Positions 50,646-57,897 of a stretch of DNA of 64,000 nt are shown here, in pieces (position 1 is the stretch's first letter; each line of letters starts with the position of its first letter). The position numbers and the translations under genes are program-made. Origin of the DNA: Geomonas agri (GTDB taxonomy: Bacteria; Desulfobacterota; Desulfuromonadia; Geobacterales; Geobacteraceae). Location of the stretch: the NCBI RefSeq assembly GCF_020179605.1, contig NZ_JAINZO010000002.1, positions 930,001 through 994,000 on the forward strand. Direction: 5' to 3'. The notes beneath the pieces are model-generated. The model was not told where the DNA came from and made no database searches. It saw nothing but the letters and a program-made list of their open reading frames with translations.

Positions 50646-51164
50646 ATGTCTGTTTTGATAGGGCGTGAAATAAAAGACGCGATCGCTTGCGGTGAAATAT
50701 CCATCGAGCCGCTGGAAGAGTCACAGATAGGCCCGGGATCTGTCGACCTGACCCTGGGGAATGAATTCAGGATCTTTAAAAAAGAAACCGGGGTCTGCCA
50801 CGTGCACAACGAGTCCGACTTTGCCGACGTCACGGAAGCAGTTTCGGTGGCGGATGGCGACTTTATCACCATCGCTCCCTGCGAAATGATACTGGGCATC
50901 ACCAGGGAACGGATCACGCTGGCCGGGACCATGGCCGGCTGGCTGGAAGGGCGCAGCCGCTTCGCCCGCTTCGGCTTGGCGGTCCATGTCACCGCCGGTT
51001 TCATGCAGCCAGGAATCTCCAACCAGCAGGTGCTGGAAATCGTGAACCTGGGGCACAAGACGCTGGCGCTCTATCCCGGTACCCGCATCTGCCAGTTCGT
51101 CTTCGAGCGTTGCCTCGGGGCGGCGAAATATGAAGGGAGGTTTGCCGACCAGGCGAAACCTTGA
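50646..51164 (+). CDS. dcd: dCTP deaminase
   Basis: A 172-aa trimeric-fold deaminase that converts dCTP to dUTP for thymidylate synthesis. Signatures are QIGPGSVDLTLGNEF near residue 28, the central GWLEGRSRFARFGLAV block with the catalytic Glu and the conserved Ser-Arg, and the phosphate-binding AGFMQPG. Length is slightly below the E. coli enzyme (193 aa). The start ATG 50646 is close to GAGGTGAC. It is a stand-alone housekeeping gene, the first core gene on the right, and is followed by a strong terminator hairpin. A defence role (dCTP depletion, DCD family) is possible for some relatives, but nothing here suggests it. Confidence 0.92.
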   Translation: MSVLIGREIKDAIACGEISIEPLEESQIGPGSVDLTLGNEFRIFKKETGVCHVHNESDFADVTEAVSVADGDFITIAPCEMILGITRERITLAGTMAGWLEGRSRFARFGLAVHVTAGFMQPGISNQQVLEIVNLGHKTLALYPGTRICQFVFERCLGAAKYEGRFADQAKP

Positions 51165-51208
51165 TGCTGCAGTCGGGGCAATGGAACTTGGAACAGCTGA
51201 GGCACGAG

Positions 51209-51236
51209 TGGCCGCTGGAGAACACCCCAGCGGCCA
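51209..51236 (+). terminator. Terminator after dcd
   Basis: TGGCCGCTGG and CCAGCGGCCA form a perfect 10-bp stem with an 8-nt loop, followed by TTTC. It lies between the convergent dcd and hybrid-kinase genes. Confidence 0.7.
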
Positions 51237-51278
51237 TTTCCGTAGCATTAGGTTAATAGTTGCGGTGCCGCTTTCAGC

Positions 51279-53006
51279 TCAGGGCGAGGTCCACTTCTGG
51301 ATCAGCTCCTGGAGCTGCCCCAGCTTGAAGGGCTTACTGAGGAAATCGTCCATCCCCGCGCCCAGGCAGCTTTCTCGCGACCCTGCCATGGCGTGGGCGG
51401 TGAGGGCGATGATGGGGGTGTGTCTGCCGGAGTCGCGCTCCTGATCCCTGATGGCGCGGGTTGCTTCGTAACCGTCCAACTCCGGCATCTGGCAGTCCAT
51501 GAAGACCAGGTCGTAGCTCTTGCGCGCCAGCGCCGATACCGCCTGCGTCCCGTTCTGCGCCACGTCCACCTGGCACCCCAGGGTGGTCAACATCGCGTGG
51601 GCCACTTCGCAGTTGACCGGGTTGTCCTCCGCCAGGAGCACGCGCGCGTGACACAGGGCAGGTTGGGCGGGCTCTTCCCATTCGTTCTCCAGTTCAATCG
51701 GGCCGTCTTCCTCGTCCGACGCCGCATCCGGCGCGGCGTTGAGGTAGACGATGAAGGTGAAGGTGGAGCCTCGCCCCGGTTCGCTCTCTACGCCGATTTC
51801 CCCGCCCATCAGTTCCACCAGTTGCTTGGCGATGGCCAGCCCGAGACCGGTCCCGCCGTACCTGCGGGTCGCAGACCCGTCCACCTGGGTGAATAACTCG
51901 AAAATGCTGCCGACCGCCTCCGCAGGAATGCCGATGCCGGTGTCCTTCACCTCGAACCCGACATAGTGGCCGTTGCCGCTTCTCTCTACCAGGCAGGCCG
52001 ATACCTTGACTGAACCCTGGTCGGTGAACTTCAAGGCGTTGTTGACGATGTTGATCAACACCTGGCGCAGGCGGTTCGGGTCACCCAGCGCGCGCCGGGG
52101 AAGATCGGGACCGATCTGCAGCTCGAGCGTCACCCGCTTGCGCTGCCCCACCTCGCGGTAGAGGTCCACCACTCCCCGCACCGTCTCGTGCAGGTCGAAG
52201 GAGACCTTCTCGATCTCTAGCTTGCCCGCCTCGATCTTGGATATGTTGAGGATGTCGTTGATGATGCCCAAAAGCGAATCGCCGGACTGGTGCAGCATCT
52301 CGACGTAGCCGCGCTGTTTCTGGTTCAGGTCAGTGTGCAGCAACAGTTCCGCCATCCCCAGCACTCCGTTCATCGGCGTGCGGATCTCGTGGCTCATGTT
52401 GGCGAGAAACTGGGATTTGGCCCGGTTGGCGGCCTCGGCGGCTTCCTTGGCCTGCTTCAGTTCGGCGATGATCGCCTTTTGCTGCAGGTTGGCCTTGCTG
52501 ATCTCCGCCGTTCGCTGCGCGACCTTTTCCTCCAGGTCGCTGTTTGCGGTGCGGAGTTCCGCCATGATTCGTGTATTTTCTACGGCCAAGTCGACCAGGG
52601 TACGCACCAGGTGGTCATGCGTTTCCATCAGGCGGCGCCGTTCCATGGCCCGGTTCACCGTCGCTACTACCATCTCCAGGTCGTCGAAGGGTTTGAACAG
52701 GTAGTCCTGGGCGCCCAGTCGCAGGGCTTGGACGGCGGTTTCCAGCGGCACGTGGCTGGTCATAATGATCACGTCGGTCTTGGCATAGTCATCTCCGATG
52801 GCCCGCAGGACCTCGATGCCGCTGATGCCGGGGAGGCGTACGTCCAGCATCACCAGCTTCCACCCGGTCTGCCTGAGTTCTTCCAGGCACTCCTCGCCAC
52901 TGGCGACGCCCGCGCTGTGGTACCCTTCTCTGCGGAACAGGTCAACCAGCACCCCGGTAACCACCTCGTTGTCATCGACGATCAGTATGTCGCGTCCCAT
53001 TCCCAT
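51279..53006 (-). CDS. Hybrid histidine kinase REC-HisKA-HATPase-REC
   Basis: A 575-aa cytosolic hybrid kinase. Residues 5-120 are a receiver (LIVDDNE, phospho-Asp in [13 protein letters not shown]). A coiled coil (about 125-195) leads to HisKA with the H box [18 protein letters not shown], then HATPase_c with N box [19 protein letters not shown] and [10 protein letters not shown] second receiver at the C-terminus has [20 protein letters not shown] and KPF. No membrane or PAS sensor, so input comes through the first receiver or a partner. No cognate output gene adjoins; the divergent neighbour is the CooA-like regulator. Start ATG 53006 follows GGGAGTAATTC. Confidence 0.92.
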   Translation of the reverse strand: MGMGRDILIVDDNEVVTGVLVDLFRREGYHSAGVASGEECLEELRQTGWKLVMLDVRLPGISGIEVLRAIGDDYAKTDVIIMTSHVPLETAVQALRLGAQDYLFKPFDDLEMVVATVNRAMERRRLMETHDHLVRTLVDLAVENTRIMAELRTANSDLEEKVAQRTAEISKANLQQKAIIAELKQAKEAAEAANRAKSQFLANMSHEIRTPMNGVLGMAELLLHTDLNQKQRGYVEMLHQSGDSLLGIINDILNISKIEAGKLEIEKVSFDLHETVRGVVDLYREVGQRKRVTLELQIGPDLPRRALGDPNRLRQVLINIVNNALKFTDQGSVKVSACLVERSGNGHYVGFEVKDTGIGIPAEAVGSIFELFTQVDGSATRRYGGTGLGLAIAKQLVELMGGEIGVESEPGRGSTFTFIVYLNAAPDAASDEEDGPIELENEWEEPAQPALCHARVLLAEDNPVNCEVAHAMLTTLGCQVDVAQNGTQAVSALARKSYDLVFMDCQMPELDGYEATRAIRDQERDSGRHTPIIALTAHAMAGSRESCLGAGMDDFLSKPFKLGQLQELIQKWTSP

Positions 53007-53111
53007 GAATTACTCCCGGCCAAAAGACACATTGGGAGATACTAACAAAAAAGCCTGTCGCGGCAAGATAAAGTGGGAGTGGATGTATACGCGTCGTCAG
53101 CGCGGCCCGCC

Positions 53112-53141
53112 TTGCCTTTTGCACCTCGCCTGCTTCATAAT
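53112..53141 (+). promoter_or_regulatory. Putative sigma-70 promoter of the CooA-like gene
   Basis: TTGCCT (53112-53117), 18 bp, CATAAT (53136-53141); the start codon at 53172 has GGAGGGGC upstream. Two mismatches in each box region, moderate support. Confidence 0.45.
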
Positions 53142-53171
53142 GCACCGGTAACTCTTCTGGAGGGGCTATAG

Positions 53172-53831
53172 ATGCCGACCAAGATGAAGCTTTCCGACGC
53201 AGACCTCCTTTCTCTCTTCCACGCCGATCCCGATTTCCAAGCCAACTTCACGCCGCGCCACTACGCCCGCAAGACCCTGGTTTATTCCCCCTTTGAGGAG
53301 AAGAACCTGGTATTCGTGGTGCGGAGCGGCCGGTTACGCATCTACCTCAGTTACGAGGACAAGGAGTTTACCCTTGCCCTGCTGGAAAAGGGGGACGTCT
53401 TCAGCACCCATACTCCCGCCTTCGTGCAGGCGCTGGAGGGGACAGAGATCCTGGTGTGCAGTACCGCCACCTTTGGGCAGGCGCTCGCCCGCCGCCCGGA
53501 ACTTTCGCTAACCATGGTCAAGGTGCTCGGGGAACTGCTACAGAACTCCATCCAGACAATCGAGGGGCTCGCCTTCAAGGACGTGCGGCTGCGCCTGGTC
53601 GACTTCCTGTTTGGCGCAGCGGCCGACCGCGGACAGGTGACCGCCAACGGAACCGTGGTGCAACTGGGGCTCGGAACCGAGGACATCGCCCTCCTGATCG
53701 GCACCACGCGCCAGACCATCTCGCAGATCATCAACGATTTCATCAAGGCAGACCTACTGGTGAAGATCGATCGTAAGGCCCTGCTCATCAAGGACCTCGA
53801 CGCTTTCAAGGAAATGAAGGAAATTGTCTGA
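53172..53831 (+). CDS. cooA: CooA-like CO-sensing CRP/FNR regulator
   Basis: A 219-aa CRP-family activator closely patterned on CooA. It begins Met-Pro; the N-terminal Pro2 is a haem ligand in Rhodospirillum CooA. GDVFSTHTPA aligns with GDMFCMHSG, so the proximal His is kept (H80) while the ferric-state Cys is Ser (S78), as reported for other CooA branches. FVVRSGRLRIYLS and the effector domain follow; the C-terminal HTH is LIGTTRQTISQIINDFI. On CO binding to ferrous haem the protein would bind TGTCG-N6-CGACA sites, one of which lies at 54013, immediately upstream of the hydrogenase-CODH operon. Strong context support. Confidence 0.82.
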   Translation: MPTKMKLSDADLLSLFHADPDFQANFTPRHYARKTLVYSPFEEKNLVFVVRSGRLRIYLSYEDKEFTLALLEKGDVFSTHTPAFVQALEGTEILVCSTATFGQALARRPELSLTMVKVLGELLQNSIQTIEGLAFKDVRLRLVDFLFGAAADRGQVTANGTVVQLGLGTEDIALLIGTTRQTISQIINDFIKADLLVKIDRKALLIKDLDAFKEMKEIV

Positions 53832-53838
53832 ACGCATG

Positions 53839-53874
53839 GTGAGGGGACTGCTCCGCAGGTGCCTGTCCCCTCAC
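53839..53874 (+). terminator. Hairpin after the CooA-like gene
   Basis: GTGAGGGGAC and GTCCCCTCAC, 10-bp arms with a 16-nt loop that can itself pair (CTGC/GCAG), starting 7 nt after the stop codon. No T-run, so a weak or Rho-assisted terminator. Confidence 0.6.
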
Positions 53875-54012
53875 ACTCTCACAACGTGTACTGTCTAAAG
53901 GCAAATCCCCCCTGACCCCCCTTCGCATAGGGGGGAACCTGATATCCAAGGCATCTCTCCACTTGAACCGCAACAGCGACTCCCACATCCACGAGTAAGA
54001 AAAAAACCGAAC

Positions 54013-54055
54013 TGTCGGCTCGCCGACAGACCGCGCGCGCTTTTTCCCCTACATT
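54013..54055 (+). promoter_or_regulatory. CooA-binding palindrome and -10 of the CO operon
   Basis: TGTCGGCTCGCCGACA (54013-54028) is a 7-bp-arm palindrome that fits the CooA half-site spacing TGTCG-N6-CGACA exactly. TACATT at 54050-54055 is a plausible -10, with start near 54062; the palindrome is then centred at about -41.5, the class II position of CRP-type activators, and replaces the -35. Confidence 0.75.
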
Positions 54056-54095
54056 GCCGCCCATGCTGCAACGTGTCTGCAATGGGGAGAATGCG

Positions 54096-54998
54096 ATGGC
54101 TATCCAGGAACAAGAAACGGCAGCCGAGCCGGTACGGCTGTTTCGCATCAACACAGGATCCTGTAACGGCTGCGACGTCGAGCTGGCTGTGACGTCCGCG
54201 GTGGCCGAGTTCGACGTGGAACAGCTCGGTTGCCGCTACACGGAATCGGCTCGCGAGGCTGACGTGCTGCTTGTCACCGGTCCACTTACCGTGAAAGCGC
54301 GCGACGAGGTGCTGCGGCTTTACGCAGAGACACCACGCGACAGGCTCACCGTCGCGGTGGGCGTCTGCCCGGTCTCCGGTGGCGTCTTCCGCGACAGCTA
54401 CGCGGTGGACGGCCCGCTCGATCGCCACCTACCGGTCGACGTGAACGTCACCGGCTGCCCGCCGCGTCCCCAGGCATTGCTGGAGGGAATCCGCACAGCA
54501 CTGGAGATCCGCAAGGCCCGCCGCGAGGGAGTGGAGCCGATTCATGAGCCGGGTGATCGGAAGCCATCTCACGCCGACAACTTCCCCGCCCGGGGCAGGC
54601 TCAGTTTCGACGCCGCCGCCTGCGTGGACTGCCGCATGTGCCGCCACGTCTGCGCCGCTGGAGCGATCCGCTTTGAGGCGGGCAAGCAAGGCGTTCGCCT
54701 CACCCTCTGGCACAACAGCTGCGTCTTCTGCGGCCTGTGCAGTCACTACTGCCCCACCGGCGCCCTCTCCGTCACCGGGGACTGGCGCCTCGACCACCGC
54801 GCCGCGGATGCCTTCCGCCAGGTCGACCGCGGTGAGGTTCTCTACGAGCCCTGCGCCGGCTGCGGCGAGGCCATCATCCCGGCTGCGCCGCAACTCCTGC
54901 ACGCCGCCTTCCGCCGCCCCAACCCCGAGATTGAGAAACTGAAGAACCTCTGCCCGGCCTGCCGTCAGCAGATGAGCATAGGAGTGCCCAGACGATGA
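54096..54998 (+). CDS. Fused hydrogenase small subunit and ferredoxin subunit (CooL-CooX-like)
   Basis: A 300-aa fusion starting at ATG 54096 (GGGGAG upstream). Residues 10-140 are the NuoB/CooL/EchC-type small subunit, with ligands for the proximal 4Fe-4S cluster in GSCNGCDVEL, VGVCPVSGG and VTGCPPRP. Residues 170-240 hold two ferredoxin motifs, CVDCRMCRHVCAAGA and CVFCGLCSHYCPTGA, as in CooX/EchF. A C-terminal CAGCGEAI...CPACRQQ resembles a zinc ribbon. In Rhodospirillum and Methanosarcina the two parts are separate genes. It passes electrons from CooF to the NiFe site. First gene after the CooA site, coupled to the next gene by ATGA. Confidence 0.85.
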   Translation: MAIQEQETAAEPVRLFRINTGSCNGCDVELAVTSAVAEFDVEQLGCRYTESAREADVLLVTGPLTVKARDEVLRLYAETPRDRLTVAVGVCPVSGGVFRDSYAVDGPLDRHLPVDVNVTGCPPRPQALLEGIRTALEIRKARREGVEPIHEPGDRKPSHADNFPARGRLSFDAAACVDCRMCRHVCAAGAIRFEAGKQGVRLTLWHNSCVFCGLCSHYCPTGALSVTGDWRLDHRAADAFRQVDRGEVLYEPCAGCGEAIIPAAPQLLHAAFRRPNPEIEKLKNLCPACRQQMSIGVPRR

Positions 54999-55663
54999 GC
55001 GATTGCATCAACCTTACAGGTGAAAAGGAGAGGTTGGTTGAGGGAGAGGGGATTGTGGACGCCTGTGGTGGAAGATCAACCCCCTCGGCAGATCCCCTTT
55101 CCCTCCGGGAGAGGGTGCCCGAAGGGCGGGTGAGGGATGGTGTTGAAGGTTGCGTTGCCGCCGCCTTGGCTTGTGCCGCTGGCGAGGAAACTGAAGTGAC
55201 GTGGCGCCGGGACAGCAAGGGCGTTTTGACCGGCTGGTGCCGGCTCCCTTCCGGGGAGGCACTGCTCCCGGCGGCCCGCGCCGTGGCCGAACTCGGCGGC
55301 CGCCTGGCGATGGTGACCCCGTACCTGCCGGAACGAGCCCAGGAGAAGGGCGAGCGCGAAATCGCCTACCACTTCGACCTGGACGGCGCCACGCTGACCC
55401 TCACGGTAATCCTCCCGCTGGAGTGGGCGCGAGTACCATCGCTCACTCCCATCTTCCGCAACTGCGATTGGCAGGAGCGTGAGCTGATGGAGCTGTACGA
55501 CGTGCAGGTGGTGGGGCATCCCGACCCGAGGCGCCTGTTCCTCGATCACTCGCTCCCCCACGCCCCCTTCGAGCGCCTGGTGCCATATTCCACCTTCACC
55601 AACGCGGCCACCAGCAAGGTCCTCTGGGACAAGGTCCTGGCCGGCGAACGGGAGGACGCATGA
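54995..55663 (+). CDS. NuoC/CooU-like hydrogenase subunit with repeat-derived N-terminus
   Basis: A 222-aa 30-kDa-subunit homologue; the signature IFRNCDWQERELMELYDV and HPDPRRLFLD lies near the C-terminus. It structurally links the small and large subunits of group 4 hydrogenases. The start ATG 54995 overlaps the previous stop. Residues about 10-50 are unusual: they are translated from a GC-rich interspersed repeat (about 55022-55140, CCCTTTCCCTCCGGGAGAGGG-like) of the kind that is intergenic elsewhere in this window. The insertion kept the frame and added some 40 low-complexity residues. A later internal start would avoid it, but has no ribosome binding site. Confidence 0.82.
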   Translation: MSDCINLTGEKERLVEGEGIVDACGGRSTPSADPLSLRERVPEGRVRDGVEGCVAAALACAAGEETEVTWRRDSKGVLTGWCRLPSGEALLPAARAVAELGGRLAMVTPYLPERAQEKGEREIAYHFDLDGATLTLTVILPLEWARVPSLTPIFRNCDWQERELMELYDVQVVGHPDPRRLFLDHSLPHAPFERLVPYSTFTNAATSKVLWDKVLAGEREDA

Positions 55664-56742
55664 CCACCAAGATCATCGAACTGGGGCCGCACCAGTTGGC
55701 TCTCGAGGAGCCGATGTACTTTCGGGTGCAATTGGAAGGTGACCGGGTGGCCGACCTGGACGTCCTGCCGGGCCAGGTGCACCGCGGCATGGAGCACCTG
55801 GTGATGCGCCGCAACCTGTACCAGAACATCACCCTCCTGGAGCGCCTCTGCTCGCTCTGCTCCAACAGCCATCCCAGCACCTTCTGCGCGGCGGTCGAGG
55901 ACGTGGCCGGGATCGCCATCCCGGAGCGCGCCGAGTACCTGCGCGCCGTTGCGGACGAGATCAAGCGCATTGCCTCGCACCTCTTCTGCTGCGCGGTCCA
56001 GGCCAACGCCATCGGCGAAGTCCCGCTCTTTCGCAGGATCATGGAGATCCGCGAGATTATGCAGCGTGCCAAGGAGGCCATCTACGGCAACCGGATGGAT
56101 CTGGCCGCCAACGTGATCGGCGGGGTGCGCTACGACCTGACCCCGGAGGCGGCAAGCTACCTGGCCCAGGCGATGGAGCAGATGAAAAAGCCGCTGGACC
56201 AACTCTACCTGCAGTTCGGCAACAACCCGGTGCTCATGGCCCGCATGGCCTGGGTGGGGGTGCTGCCGCGCGAGGCGGCGGTCGAGTGCGCGGTAGTGGG
56301 GCCGGTGGCGCGCGCCTGCGGCATCGACTACGACGTGCGCAAGAAAAGTCCCTACGGCGCCTACGACCGTCTCGACTTCAAGGTGGCGCTGCAAACGACG
56401 GGGGACGTCCGGGCGCGCAACTTGGTGCGGCTTGCCGAGGCGCGCCAGTCGGTATCGCTCATCGAGCAGTGCCTGGCACAGCTCCCAGCCGGGCCGCTTT
56501 GCGCCGACACGTTGCCCGAGATTCCAGCGGGGGAGGCGATCGCTAAGTCTGAGGCGCCACGCGGCGAGCTCATGTACTACCTGCGCACCGACGGCTCGGA
56601 TTTCCCGGTGCGCCTCAAGTGGCGCGTTCCCTCCTACATGAACTGGGACGCCCTCAAGTTGATGCTGAAAGGCGAGCCGGTGGCCAACATCCCGCTCATC
56701 GTGAACAGCATCGACCCCTGCATCGCCTGCACAGACCGCTAG
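55660..56742 (+). CDS. NiFe hydrogenase large subunit, group 4 (CooH/EchE-like)
   Basis: A 360-aa catalytic subunit. The four Ni-Fe ligands are present: ERLCSLCSNSHP near residue 65 (CxxC) and DPCIACTDR at the extreme C-terminus. The protein ends right after this motif, so no C-terminal peptide needs to be cleaved during maturation. It would reduce protons to H2 with electrons from CO oxidation. It is coupled by ATGA to the NuoC-like gene and followed 8 nt later by hypA. The large membrane subunits (CooM/EchA, CooK/EchB) that make group 4 enzymes ion-pumping are not adjacent. Confidence 0.92.
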   Translation: MTTKIIELGPHQLALEEPMYFRVQLEGDRVADLDVLPGQVHRGMEHLVMRRNLYQNITLLERLCSLCSNSHPSTFCAAVEDVAGIAIPERAEYLRAVADEIKRIASHLFCCAVQANAIGEVPLFRRIMEIREIMQRAKEAIYGNRMDLAANVIGGVRYDLTPEAASYLAQAMEQMKKPLDQLYLQFGNNPVLMARMAWVGVLPREAAVECAVVGPVARACGIDYDVRKKSPYGAYDRLDFKVALQTTGDVRARNLVRLAEARQSVSLIEQCLAQLPAGPLCADTLPEIPAGEAIAKSEAPRGELMYYLRTDGSDFPVRLKWRVPSYMNWDALKLMLKGEPVANIPLIVNSIDPCIACTDR

Positions 56743-56750
56743 GAGACGCC

Positions 56751-57104
56751 ATGCACGAGATCACCCTGGTGACGGGGCTTTTCGAGATCATCAACGAGCA
56801 GGTGGCGGCCCAGGGGATCGAATCCATCTCCAAGGTGCGCCTCAAGGTGGGAGAGCTGGCGGCGGTGGAGCCAATGACGCTGGCGGCCTGCTTCGAGGTG
56901 GTGGCGGAGGGGACCGTGGCAGAAGGGGCGCAGCTCGAGATAGTGGAAGTGCCGCTCACCGGGCGCTGCCGCGGCTGCGGGGAGCGTTTCAGGATCGTGA
57001 ATTTCAGCTTTAGCTGCCCTGTCTGCGCGTCGGGTGATGTCGAGCCGACCGGCGGCAGGGAACTGTATCTGGAGAGCCTGGAAGGAACCATGAAGTCCTG
57101 GTAG
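56751..57104 (+). CDS. hypA: Hydrogenase nickel-insertion protein HypA
   Basis: A 117-aa HypA starting MHEITLV at ATG 56751; the His2 and Glu3 nickel ligands are in place, and GGAG lies upstream. The zinc ribbon is CRGCGERF...FSCPVC. It delivers Ni to the hydrogenase large subunit encoded just upstream, and probably shares a nickel supply with the CODH. HypB is not adjacent; the His-rich CooC fusion downstream may help store Ni. Confidence 0.95.
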   Translation: MHEITLVTGLFEIINEQVAAQGIESISKVRLKVGELAAVEPMTLAACFEVVAEGTVAEGAQLEIVEVPLTGRCRGCGERFRIVNFSFSCPVCASGDVEPTGGRELYLESLEGTMKSW

Positions 57105-57124
57105 CGATGCGCGGACGCCCGACG

Positions 57125-57275
57125 TGCAAGCGCTCCTCCCCCCGGAGGGGGGAGGCTGAGAGGGGGGAAGCATGCAAGCCCCCTCCCTAACCCTCCCCCT
57201 CCGGGGGAGGGGATGCATCGGCAACGAATTCCCTCCTCCTGGCCCTCTCCTAGAGGGAGAGGGGATGTGGACGCA
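57125..57275. repeat. GC-rich interspersed repeats between hypA and cooF
   Basis: Several CCCTCCCCC/GGGGGAGGG-type inverted blocks (for example CCCCTCCGGGGGAGGGG near 57190-57215 and CTCTCCTAGAGGGAGAG near 57245-57263). Similar blocks lie at 55022-55140, 59810-59945 and 60990-61040, so this is a REP-like family of the host chromosome. Confidence 0.65.
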
Positions 57276-57330
57276 GCACGCAGTAGAGCAGGAGAGGATG
57301 CCTAATGATGGATTTGCAAAGGAGACCACA

Positions 57331-57897
57331 ATGAAGCGACAACGTGAAAATGCCATCGTATTTGCCGACCCCGAGTGCTGTCTCGGCTGCCACGGCTGCG
57401 AGATGGCCTGTGCCGTGGCCCATTCCGGGACCGGTCTGCACCAGGCGGCGCTCGCGGGGCTGACCCTGAGGCCGCGCAACCGCGTGGTGGCGGCGGGCGG
57501 CGTGATGATGCCGGTGCAGTGCCGCCAGTGCGAGGACGCGCCCTGCGCCGCGGCCTGCCCAACGGGGGCCATGCTCCAGGAGAGCGGGCAGGTCGGGGTG
57601 CGCGAGAAGAACTGCGTCGGGTGCAAGGTCTGCGTCATGGTTTGCCCCTTCGGCGCCATCAGTGTGAAGCATGAGGGGACCGATCCCGAGAACTGCCGCA
57701 CCAACGGCGGCATCGCCCGCAAGTGCGACCTCTGCGCCGGCACCGGTCGCGATGTCCCCGCCTGTGTCGAGGCCTGCCCGACCAAGGCGCTGACCCTCGT
57801 GGACCTGGAAGAGTACCGTCAGACCCTTATCGAGGCGCGGGCCGCCGAACTGGCCCAATCGCTCCAACATCTCAAATCAAGGAAGGCAAGGATATGA
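57331..57897 (+). CDS. cooF: CooF-like 4Fe-4S electron-transfer protein
   Basis: A 188-aa polyferredoxin from ATG 57331 (AAAGGAG upstream; the frame is open to 57172). Four cluster motifs can be seen: CCLGCHGCEMAC, CRQCEDAPCAAACP, CVGCKVCVMVCPFGA and KCDLCAG...CVEACPTKA. CooF takes electrons from the CODH CooS and passes them to the hydrogenase small subunit. Its stop overlaps the cooS start (ATGA), consistent with complex formation. Confidence 0.93.
   Translation: MKRQRENAIVFADPECCLGCHGCEMACAVAHSGTGLHQAALAGLTLRPRNRVVAAGGVMMPVQCRQCEDAPCAAACPTGAMLQESGQVGVREKNCVGCKVCVMVCPFGAISVKHEGTDPENCRTNGGIARKCDLCAGTGRDVPACVEACPTKALTLVDLEEYRQTLIEARAAELAQSLQHLKSRKARI

Noticed and set aside
50646-51164. dcd considered as an anti-phage dCTP deaminase
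   Set aside because: It is a plain 172-aa housekeeping-length enzyme with its own terminator on the core side of the border; nothing links it to defence genes.
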